A stretch of 27,334 nucleotides of DNA, from NCBI GenBank assembly GCA_034168985.1, contig JAXFJE010000003.1, positions 1 through 27,334 of the forward strand. The letters are read 5' to 3'. Positions 21,842 through 27,334 of the stretch are shown here, one piece after another. Every line of letters begins with the position of its first letter. Position 1 is the stretch's first letter. The stretch comes from JALEVB01 sp022768265 (GTDB taxonomy: Bacteria; Bacillota_I; Bacilli_A; Erysipelotrichales; Erysipelotrichaceae). Below the pieces are notes generated by a model. That model had not been told where the DNA came from, did not search any database, and was given only the letters and a program-made list of their open reading frames with translations. Both the position numbers and the translations under genes were made by a program.

Positions 21842-22810
21842 TTATCCTCCTATTTTACTCATTCCTCTAATATCGGTTTCTTTGATATTCTCAAACTCAT
21901 GGCATTTTGGTTTATTTTTAATGCACATGATGATTTCTTCTTTGATCTTATCATCACTAGCGCCATTGCGTAATAAGCATTTTAGATCGACCTTTGATTC
22001 ATATTGCAAACATGGCTTCAAGTAGCCATCACAAGTTAGACGCAAGCGATTGCAGCTGCTACAGAATTTATGAGACATGGAACTGATAAAGCCGATAGCG
22101 CCTTTAAAGCCAGCTGCTTTAACATAATGGCATGGTCCATTGCCCTTGATACCTTTGACCACTTCCAGCGGCCCATAAGCTGCTGTTAATAATTGTTTCA
22201 GATCATCTTCATATAAAGGTTGAAGATGCAAGCCTTCACCAATAGGCATTAGTTCGATGAAACGCACCTTGATATCATGGTCTTTCGCATAACGTGCCAA
22301 AGCCACGCAATCTTCTTCCATCCCTTTGGTCATGACCGCATTGATCTTGATATTGACATCTGGATAGGTCAATAACATATCGATAGCTTGTTTTACTTTC
22401 TTTCCTTGATCGAAACGGGTGATGCAGTGATATTTTTTATCATCTAAAGTGTCTAAAGAAATATTATAGCTACGAACCCCTGCCGCATATAAAGCCGCTA
22501 ATTTTTCTGGCAAGGCAATCCCGTTGGTAGTAATGGTAACATCATGGATATTATCATCAGCATATAGATCATTGATCAATTGCTCAACATCTTTTCGTAC
22601 CAATGGTTCACCACCGGTGATCTTGATCTTGTTGATCCCTAATTCCCCAAAGATCTTCGCCAAACGCGTTATTTCGGCATAAGTTAGAATTTCCTCATGC
22701 GGTAACATTTGTACGCCTTTTTCAGGCATGCAATATACGCAACGCAAATTACAGCGATCCGTAATGGAAATTCTTAGATAATCGATATTTCTCCCAATAG
22801 AATCAAGCAT
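21842..22810 (-). CDS. moaA: GTP 3',8-cyclase MoaA (radical SAM)
   Basis: A 322-residue radical SAM enzyme making the first cofactor intermediate from GTP with MoaC. The N-terminal cluster motif is CNLRCVYC (C20, C24, C27), TGGEPLVRKD follows, and the C-terminal second cluster is C-S-S-C-N-R...C. The last two residues are Gly-Gly, the conserved tail needed for activity. The start is placed at 22810: AAGGGG lies 7 bp before it, and the gene then overlaps moaC by 8 bp. Earlier in-frame Mets lie inside moaC. Confidence 0.97.
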   Translation of the reverse strand: MLDSIGRNIDYLRISITDRCNLRCVYCMPEKGVQMLPHEEILTYAEITRLAKIFGELGINKIKITGGEPLVRKDVEQLINDLYADDNIHDVTITTNGIALPEKLAALYAAGVRSYNISLDTLDDKKYHCITRFDQGKKVKQAIDMLLTYPDVNIKINAVMTKGMEEDCVALARYAKDHDIKVRFIELMPIGEGLHLQPLYEDDLKQLLTAAYGPLEVVKGIKGNGPCHYVKAAGFKGAIGFISSMSHKFCSSCNRLRLTCDGYLKPCLQYESKVDLKCLLRNGASDDKIKEEIIMCIKNKPKCHEFENIKETDIRGMSKIGG

Positions 22811-23291
22811 TGTCATACCCCTTTTCAAAAGTAAAATGGCCACTTTTGCCACCTGTTTTTTCCACTAGGTGGACATTATTGATCACCATGCGTTTATCTA
22901 CCGCTTTGCACATATCATAGATGGTCAATAAAGCAATGTTGACTCCACATAACGCTTCCATTTCCACTCCGGTTTTATGATCGACCTTGACCGTACAATA
23001 ACAATCGATATGATCATCAACGATCTCAAAGTCGATGCTGACCTTAGATATTGGTAAAGGATGACATAGGGGAATCAATTCACTGGTTCGTTTAACGCCC
23101 ATGATCCCAGCAATTCTGGCCACTCCTAAGACATCACCTTTCGCAATATCTTTATTTTTGATCTTATTTAAGATTTCTTCACAAACATAGATGCTGCCCT
23201 TGGCAATAGCTTGACGCTTGGTAGCGTTTTTTTCGCTGACATCAACCATGATTGCTTCGCCTTGCTCATTAAAATGTGTAAATTCGTTCAT
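22803..23291 (-). CDS. moaC: Cyclic pyranopterin monophosphate synthase MoaC
   Basis: A 162-residue MoaC with the family landmarks HFNEQGEAIMVDVSEK at the start, ELIPLCHPLPIS (71-82), VDHKTGVEMEAL (103-114) and the active-site YDMCKAVDKRM (Asp126, Lys129). It converts the MoaA product into cyclic pyranopterin monophosphate in the cytoplasm. It follows the second moeA-like gene by 2 bp. Confidence 0.97.
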   Translation of the reverse strand: MNEFTHFNEQGEAIMVDVSEKNATKRQAIAKGSIYVCEEILNKIKNKDIAKGDVLGVARIAGIMGVKRTSELIPLCHPLPISKVSIDFEIVDDHIDCYCTVKVDHKTGVEMEALCGVNIALLTIYDMCKAVDKRMVINNVHLVEKTGGKSGHFTFEKGYDNA

Positions 23292-23293
23292 GA

Positions 23294-24313
23294 TTACTTA
23301 CCAAACTCACAATTAGGATAATGACAAACCGCACAATTATGGCATAATCCACCATGTCCTAAAACTGCAAGATCTTTCTTTGTTAATTTTTCATTACATA
23401 ATAAACGTGGGAAAGCTAGATCAAAGATCGTGGTCTTATGATACATCACACAACCTGGCAAACCCAATACTGGCGTTCCATCTTGCATGTAGCTAAGCAA
23501 AAACATCGCTCCTGGTAATACCGGTGCCCCATAGCTAACCAATTCACCATCTAATGATTTGATCGCACTTGGTGTTAGGTCATCGGGATCCACGCTCATA
23601 CCTCCCGTACATACCACCATATCAACCTTTTGATCTAGATAGCTCTTGATTGCTGCTTTGATCATGTCTAAATTATCATCTACGATCGTTTGCCCCACGA
23701 CCTCACAGCCATAAAAGGCCATCTTATCGCGAATAACTGGTCCAAAGGCATCCTTGATCAAGCCATGATATACTTCTGACCCTGTCGTAACGATTCCTAC
23801 CTTTTTAGCTTTCATCGGTAAGATTTCTAACAATGGCTTCCCATCATATATTTCTTTCACTTTTTCCAGCTTAGCTTTTTCGATTACTAATGGAATAACT
23901 CGCATTCCCGCAATCTTTTGTCCTTTACGAATAAATTGATTTTGATGGATCGTCGCGATCATGATATCTTCTAACATATTGATTGCTAATAAACGATCGG
24001 TATCAATTTTTAATATCCCATCACACTCTGCGATCAGTTCGATCTTACCTTCTTTGATTGCAGATTCACTCATATATGCATTTTTACAAGCATCTTTTAA
24101 GATCAAGGCCGCATCATTTTCATGCAGCATATTTTCATCATTTTTCCACACATATAGATGTCTTTTCCCAACGCTTAATAAAACGGGGATATCTTCTTCC
24201 GTTACGATATGACCTTTACGAAAGATCGCATCTTTGGTCTTACCTTTGATGATCTGGGTTATATCATGACATAACACACAGCCTACGGCTTTTTCAGTTT
24301 CAATTAATTCCAT
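23294..24313 (-). CDS. MoeA-like molybdopterin-binding protein with a C-terminal Cys cluster
   Basis: A 339-residue MoCF-fold protein. The central molybdopterin-binding domain (about 165-300) has VGIVTTGSEVYHG and MVVCTGGMSVDPDDLTPSAI, and VLPGAMFLLSY and LGLPGCVMYHKTT give the MoeA-type loops. It lacks the full MoeA domain set and ends in CHNCAVCHYPNCEFGK, with C324, C327, C330 and C335, an arrangement fit for a zinc or Fe-S site. Similar proteins occur beside mobB and moeA in clostridia; the function is not known, and metal choice or insertion is a guess. It overlaps mobB by 14 bp. Confidence 0.85.
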   Translation of the reverse strand: MELIETEKAVGCVLCHDITQIIKGKTKDAIFRKGHIVTEEDIPVLLSVGKRHLYVWKNDENMLHENDAALILKDACKNAYMSESAIKEGKIELIAECDGILKIDTDRLLAINMLEDIMIATIHQNQFIRKGQKIAGMRVIPLVIEKAKLEKVKEIYDGKPLLEILPMKAKKVGIVTTGSEVYHGLIKDAFGPVIRDKMAFYGCEVVGQTIVDDNLDMIKAAIKSYLDQKVDMVVCTGGMSVDPDDLTPSAIKSLDGELVSYGAPVLPGAMFLLSYMQDGTPVLGLPGCVMYHKTTIFDLAFPRLLCNEKLTKKDLAVLGHGGLCHNCAVCHYPNCEFGK

Positions 24314-24797
24314 CTTGTCTTTCCCTGCTTTCTAAGATTATTTCAATTAATTTATCGATATCGTTCCAACTAATATATTGCTCATTGGTCATGGCGATAT
24401 CACTAACAAGTGCCAAACGTGTTGTTGGATCAACAACGCTTGCTTCTCCATCTTCCTTGATAATTTCAATTTTTGGATAAGGGCTAGTCTTAAAGCCTTC
24501 TAAGATAATGAAATCATGATCTTGAGCCAAAGCGATCATTGCTTGAATATCTAATGGTTTTGCAATCATCATCATCTTATGTGCACTAAAGACGATATTA
24601 AGATCTGCTCCTGCTTCACGATGTTTATAAGAATCCGTCCCTTCACTATCCGCAATAAAATCATGACCATCATGTTTGATCGTCGCAACCGTATAACCTA
24701 AGCTTCTTAATTTTTTAATAAGCTTTGTTATCAAGGTTGTCTTACCAACATGCTTATAACCACTAACGGCAAAGATATATGGTCTAGTACTCTTCAA
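24300..24797 (-). CDS. mobB: Molybdopterin-guanine dinucleotide biosynthesis adaptor MobB (TTG start)
   Basis: A 165-residue P-loop GTPase-like protein: Walker A SGYKHVGKTTL (about 13-23), TIKHDGHDF, and FIILEGFKTSPYPKIEI, all MobB hallmarks. MobB binds GTP and aids MobA in attaching GMP to the cofactor, yet no mobA is in the window. The only start giving the full P-loop is TTG at 24797, with AAGGTGG six bases upstream; it overlaps moeA by 14 bp. In the absence of MobA it could pass cofactor to target enzymes. Confidence 0.93.
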   Translation of the reverse strand: MKSTRPYIFAVSGYKHVGKTTLITKLIKKLRSLGYTVATIKHDGHDFIADSEGTDSYKHREAGADLNIVFSAHKMMMIAKPLDIQAMIALAQDHDFIILEGFKTSPYPKIEIIKEDGEASVVDPTTRLALVSDIAMTNEQYISWNDIDKLIEIILESRERQDGIN

Positions 24798-25977
24798 GCA
24801 TGACCACCTTTACTTCCTTTGCTTTGGTTAATGTTTGATCAGCCAAGATTTCCACCAAACAATTACAGCCGATCATTGAACGGATCGAACCGCTTGAATG
24901 ATTTGCGCTTGGTATCGTAACCATGCCATTTGCACAATGGCCTCGTACATACGCCACATGATTTCTCACCTTGTCATAGTCATTAGCCATGATCGCTTTT
25001 ACTGTTTTAATATTTGCAATCGCAGGATCTAAGGCGTGCATACATGGACGACAGATTAGTTCAAAGGTTGCTAAGGCCGCAAAAGGATTACCACTTAGCG
25101 CGACGATGACACTATCATTTAAGGTCGCTACCATCACTGGGCTACCTGGTTTCATCTTGACCCCATGGAATAAGATCTTAGCGCCCATCATTCGCAAGGT
25201 ATCTTCTAATAAATCTTTTTCCCCTACACTAACACCACCAGTCGTAATGACTAGATCACATTGTTTACAAGCAGCAGCTAATTTCTGCAATAAATTATCA
25301 CTTTCATCTTTTACACAATAATGATCGATCTTCGTGATCCCACATTGACGCAAGCTGGTCGCAATATATGTAGAGGTTGAATCATAGATCTTAGCAGTGC
25401 TCAATGTTTCATACGGCTGCATGACCTCATCACCGGTCGTAATGATGCTAGCTCTTAAATTATCATAAACCTCAACTTCGCTGATCCCCACACTAGCCAA
25501 TACACAAGTATGTAATTTAGAGATCTTGGTATCTGCGGCAATGATCAGATCATTTTCTTGGATATCTTCGCCCTTGAAGACGATATTTTGCAAATGTTTC
25601 AATGCTTTTTGATAATAGATCTTGCCATCCTTAACTTCAACATCTTCTTGCTTGATCACACAATCGGCGCCTTGAGGAATTGGCGCACCAGTCATCAAAT
25701 TCACGCATTCCCCTTCATTTACTACTTTTGAACTTGCCATTCCGGCATATATCTTATCAATGATAACTAGCGGCTGTAAACTTGTCATATCTTGACTACG
25801 GCAAGCATAGCCATCTAAAGGTGAGCGATCAAAAGGCGGATTGGCCATGCTAGAATAATAATTTTTAGCTATGATCATCCCACATGCTTCTTGAATATTA
25901 ACTTTGGTTATTCGCTTTTTTTGCTTGATATTACTACTGATTAATTGCCATGCTTCTTCTATGGTAATAAAATTCAT
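24784..25977 (-). CDS. moeA: Molybdopterin molybdenumtransferase MoeA
   Basis: A 397-residue MoeA of normal length: N-terminal domain with NPPFDRSPLDGYACRS (about 46-61), GEDIQENDLI loop, the MoCF domain with ITTGDEVMQP and VITTGGVSVGEKDLLEDTLR, then VALSGNPFAALATFELICRP and a C-terminal beta-barrel (VRGHCANGMVTIP). It inserts molybdate or tungstate into adenylylated molybdopterin. It is the first gene of the cofactor-transport operon, with a GGAGGAGAAG ribosome binding site. A long structured leader with a terminator precedes it, so expression of the whole operon should be set there. Confidence 0.96.
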   Translation of the reverse strand: MNFITIEEAWQLISSNIKQKKRITKVNIQEACGMIIAKNYYSSMANPPFDRSPLDGYACRSQDMTSLQPLVIIDKIYAGMASSKVVNEGECVNLMTGAPIPQGADCVIKQEDVEVKDGKIYYQKALKHLQNIVFKGEDIQENDLIIAADTKISKLHTCVLASVGISEVEVYDNLRASIITTGDEVMQPYETLSTAKIYDSTSTYIATSLRQCGITKIDHYCVKDESDNLLQKLAAACKQCDLVITTGGVSVGEKDLLEDTLRMMGAKILFHGVKMKPGSPVMVATLNDSVIVALSGNPFAALATFELICRPCMHALDPAIANIKTVKAIMANDYDKVRNHVAYVRGHCANGMVTIPSANHSSGSIRSMIGCNCLVEILADQTLTKAKEVKVVMLEEY

Positions 25978-26182
25978 AACTTCTCCTCCATCTTAGCCAA
26001 AAAAAAACTATGCAAAGGCATAGTAAGGGCATAAAGATCCCTATACTTTCCTTTATAAAATCATACATAAGTATAATTAATAGGCTAAAACGTTTCCCTT
26101 TTAACCCCGGTTCATATCCTATATCCTGCGACTTAAGCATATGAACTTGGAAAATAGTTGTATAAAATGTTAAATTTCTAAC
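25978..26182 (-). promoter_or_regulatory. Structured leader (candidate riboswitch) of the moeA-modC operon
   Basis: About 205 nt from the predicted start to moeA. In transcript order: hairpin A with arms at 26146-26139 and 26117-26110 (GTTCATAT/ATATGAAC); hairpin B at 26106-26099 and 26090-26083 (GGTTAAAA/TTTTAGCC); stem C at 26075-26069 and 26048-26042 (TATACTT/AAGTATA); an alternative stem AGTATAGGG (26047-26039) with CCCTTACT (26029-26022); then the terminator (26024-26007). The alternative stem uses the 3' arm of C and the first bases of the terminator, so C plus terminator competes with the alternative stem. The sequence does not resemble the Moco motif or any riboswitch that I recognise. 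Confidence 0.6.
25999..26024 (-). terminator. Leader terminator (attenuator) upstream of moeA
   Basis: On the minus strand ACTATGC (26024-26018), loop CTTT, GCATAGT (26013-26007) and a T-run of eight (26006-25999). It ends about 20 bp before the moeA start, so it must be bypassed for operon expression. Confidence 0.85.
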
Positions 26183-26188
26183 AAATAA

Positions 26189-26217
26189 ATGATATAATCA
26201 ATCCTTATTTAAGTCAA
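26189..26217 (-). promoter_or_regulatory. Promoter of the moeA-modC operon
   Basis: On the minus strand TTGACT (26217-26212), 17-bp spacer and TATCAT (26194-26189), each five of six to consensus. The start would be near 26182. Confidence 0.65.
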
Positions 26218-26280
26218 TAAAATTTTCACTTAATTAACACAAAAATCAGTGATTTATCTTACATTTTTTTATGCGATAAC

Positions 26281-26452
26281 AAAAAAAAATAAGTGCATTC
26301 ATCTCAGATACAAGTAACCGAATCTTCTGCACTTAATTCAATAAAAATAATTAACGTATCCATCTCCTTTCTCAACTATTCTATTCATTTTTATCACCAC
26401 CGTAGTTTTACTCCTACATATTATATATAACTAGAAAAATTATATTTATCAA
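26281..26452 (-). ncRNA. Possible small independent transcript with own promoter and terminator
   Basis: On the minus strand TTGATA (26452-26447), 17-bp spacer and TATATA (26429-26424) give a start near 26415. At the far end TAAGTGCA...TGCACTTA arms (26328-26335 and 26290-26297) and a run of nine T (26289-26281) form an intrinsic terminator with a 30-nt loop. The transcript would be about 135 nt. It holds a 16-codon frame starting at 26388 after GGTGGTGAT and a 19-codon hydrophobic frame starting at 26363, directly after AAAGGAG. It may be an sRNA or small-peptide mRNA, for example a type I toxin; no family was recognised. Confidence 0.4.
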
Positions 26453-26557
26453 CTTGAACGTCTTACTTTTATCAAAATTTAAAATCTTCTTATATTAAGA
26501 ATATAAAAAATCGATTACTTATAATAGCTTATATATAGATAAAAACGAAAAATCGAA

Positions 26558-26650
26558 TTGAAACTGTATAAAATGATGTATTTTCATCAAAAACATACAG
26601 TTTCAAACAGAAAATCCGTTTGAAACTGTGTAATAAATAGTTTTAAACTA
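26558..26650. repeat. Cluster of TTGAAACTGT repeats and a TAGTTT/AAACTA palindrome
   Basis: TTGAAACTGT occurs at 26558-26567 and 26620-26629 on the plus strand and inverted at 26597-26606. The outer pair 26558-26569/26595-26606 matches over 12 bp, the inner pair 26597-26606/26620-26629 over 10 bp. TAGTTT-T-AAACTA (26638-26650) follows. They lie upstream of the promoter of the next gene and could be operators or remnants of a mobile-element end. Apart from the possible small transcript, the rest of 26336-26718 is AT-rich with no recognised gene. Confidence 0.6.
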
Positions 26651-26684
26651 TAAAAGCAGACTTAAGAAAAAAAGAATACGATGT

Positions 26685-26714
26685 TATAATATTTTATATA
26701 AGTTGAGGTGAGGA
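26685..26714 (+). promoter_or_regulatory. -10 element and RBS of the unrecognised gene at 26719
   Basis: TATAAT (26685-26690) with a poor -35 TTAAGA (26662-26667), then the ribosome binding site GAGGTGAGGA (26705-26714) five bases before the ATG. Confidence 0.5.
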
Positions 26715-26718
26715 TTTT

Positions 26719-27195
26719 ATGAGTTTTGGTGATGAATTAAGAAAATCAATAACAGATAGCACACGCTCTGGACCAGATACTAATGAAAAGATTAAAAATG
26801 AAGCAACTCTTCTTTATGAACTTATAAAGATTGAAATCAAAAGAAGAGCCAATGCAAAGGATTACAAAGTTTATTATAATTTAATATTCCCTCGTTATAA
26901 AATTAATTTTGGATTATATGAATTAATTCATTTTAATTATTATGGCCAAGAAGTTTTGGGTGAACCATCAAGTTTTCATGAGTCTTTTTATTTGGAAAAA
27001 CTTAAAAATATTAATCCTAATATTCATTCTATAACCTTTCATTATTTAGATACAGCAGGTTTCAGTACCAGAGAAGCTAAAAGTAATGTAAAACTATTTT
27101 GGAAAAATGTTATTTCATTATGCTCTAAAGATAAAATTAAAATTATGCGTCCCACAAATCGTGCAGAAGAATACATTGTTGAAATTGAGTTATAA
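26719..27195 (+). CDS. Protein of unknown function, 158 residues
   Basis: I do not recognise this protein. It is soluble, with no signal peptide or membrane segment. Residues about 20-45 form a charged helix (KIKNEATLLYELIKIEIKRR), followed by aromatic-rich likely beta strands (DYKVYYNLIFPRYKINFG, FNYYGQEVLG) and a C-terminal strand EYIVEIEL. No cysteine or histidine cluster indicates a metal site. It stands alone, with a strong ribosome binding site and its own terminator, in AT-rich DNA almost devoid of GATC, unlike the cofactor operon. That and the repeats upstream suggest an accessory or mobile-element passenger gene. Confidence 0.75.
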   Translation: MSFGDELRKSITDSTRSGPDTNEKIKNEATLLYELIKIEIKRRANAKDYKVYYNLIFPRYKINFGLYELIHFNYYGQEVLGEPSSFHESFYLEKLKNINPNIHSITFHYLDTAGFSTREAKSNVKLFWKNVISLCSKDKIKIMRPTNRAEEYIVEIEL

Positions 27196-27203
27196 ATAAT
27201 TAT

Positions 27204-27227
27204 CCACCAGCTAAGCTGGTGGTTTTT
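27204..27227 (+). terminator. Intrinsic terminator after the unrecognised gene
   Basis: CCACCAGC (27204-27211), loop TAA, GCTGGTGG (27215-27222) and TTTTT (27223-27227): a perfect 8-bp GC-rich stem. Confidence 0.92.
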
Positions 27228-27232
27228 CATGT

Positions 27233-27281
27233 GCGGGCATAGCCCTGCTCTCAAAGCCACGCTTTACAGCGTAATGTGGTC
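27233..27281. repeat. Two short hairpins at the right edge, possibly a mobile-element end
   Basis: GGGC-ATA-GCCC (27236-27246, extendable at both sides) and CGCT-TTAC-AGCG (about 27259-27270) flanked by CCA and TGG. They sit just downstream of the partial minus-strand gene. Compact hairpins in such a place recall IS200/IS605-type ends, but no transposase domain is visible. Confidence 0.3.
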
Positions 27282-27292
27282 TGCGACTTGCA

Positions 27293-27334
27293 TTATTTCT
27301 TCTTACCCGTAAACGGATCCACTAATTCCAATTC
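27293..27334 (-). CDS. C-terminal tail of a gene entering from the right edge
   Basis: The minus-strand frame reads ELELVDPFTGKKK and ends with TAA at 27295-27293. The basic tail and clean stop just before hairpins suggest a real gene end, but 13 residues are too few to name a family. A transposase is possible from the hairpins next to it. Confidence 0.35.
   Translation of the reverse strand, partial: ELELVDPFTGKKK

Noticed and set aside
25934..26140. 68-codon minus-strand frame in the moeA leader, possible leader peptide
   Set aside because: There is no ribosome binding site before its ATG, and it crosses the terminator T-run into moeA in another frame. An RNA-only attenuator fits better.
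26304..26363. 19-codon hydrophobic peptide as a type I toxin
   Set aside because: AAAGGAG touches the ATG with no spacing, and the sequence matches no toxin that I know. It is mentioned only as part of the small transcript.
26558..26650. CRISPR-like array
   Set aside because: The repeats are 10-12 bp, alternate in orientation and have unequal spacing; no cas genes are present.

Overview
This window looks like chromosomal DNA from a low-GC, gut-associated member of the Bacillota, probably Erysipelotrichia/Coprobacillaceae-like. That assignment is an inference. It rests on AT-rich DNA, strong AAGGAG-type ribosome binding sites, a CIRCE element, a cellobiose-type PTS, a bile-salt-hydrolase-like enzyme and a minimal TatA/TatC pair. 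No rRNA, tRNA or CRISPR array was seen.

Layout. (1) 1-3929: a sugar-catabolic island with a cellobiose-family PTS EIIC, a formylglycine-type sulfatase without signal peptide and a GH1 phospho-beta-glucosidase (cut by the window edge), divergent from a MurR/RpiR regulator. (2) 3995-7150: bile salt hydrolase, flavodoxin, a CIRCE-controlled Hsp20 and a cytoplasmic-type asparaginase. (3) 7198-13015: a YknXYZ/MacAB-like export system (adaptor, ATPase, permease), and divergently a MATE transporter coupled to a kinase-fold protein. (4) 13012-18074, minus strand: an operon matching E. coli ydhY-ydhV-(ydhW), i.e. a Tat-signal four-cluster ferredoxin lipoprotein, a 700-residue aldehyde ferredoxin oxidoreductase-family Mo/W enzyme and an accessory protein, followed by a short FdhD, TatA and TatC. 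(5) 18493-25977, minus strand: a tightly packed cofactor and metal operon, moeA-mobB-moeA2-moaC-moaA-MOSC-mogA-modA-modB-modC. (6) 26000-27334: an AT-rich accessory end with a possible small transcript, a repeat cluster, one unrecognised gene and the tail of another.

Regions 4 and 5 form one physiological unit. ModABC imports molybdate or tungstate, the moa/moe/mog genes build the pterin cofactor, and the cofactor is used by the YdhV-like enzyme, which passes electrons to the Fe-S lipoprotein; the Tat pair can export that lipoprotein. No mobA is present, which fits the report that E. coli YdhV carries a bis-molybdopterin cofactor without nucleotide. moaD and moaE are not in the window.

The most striking finding is RNA-level control. 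A Moco-riboswitch-like aptamer with its own intrinsic terminator lies on the plus strand at 18251-18410, between the two minus-strand operons, with no gene downstream of it: an apparent orphan riboswitch that may control a non-coding or antisense RNA. A second, different leader in front of moeA (about 25978-26182) has mutually exclusive hairpins ending in a terminator and could be an unnamed riboswitch class. Structures were read by eye and have not been computed.
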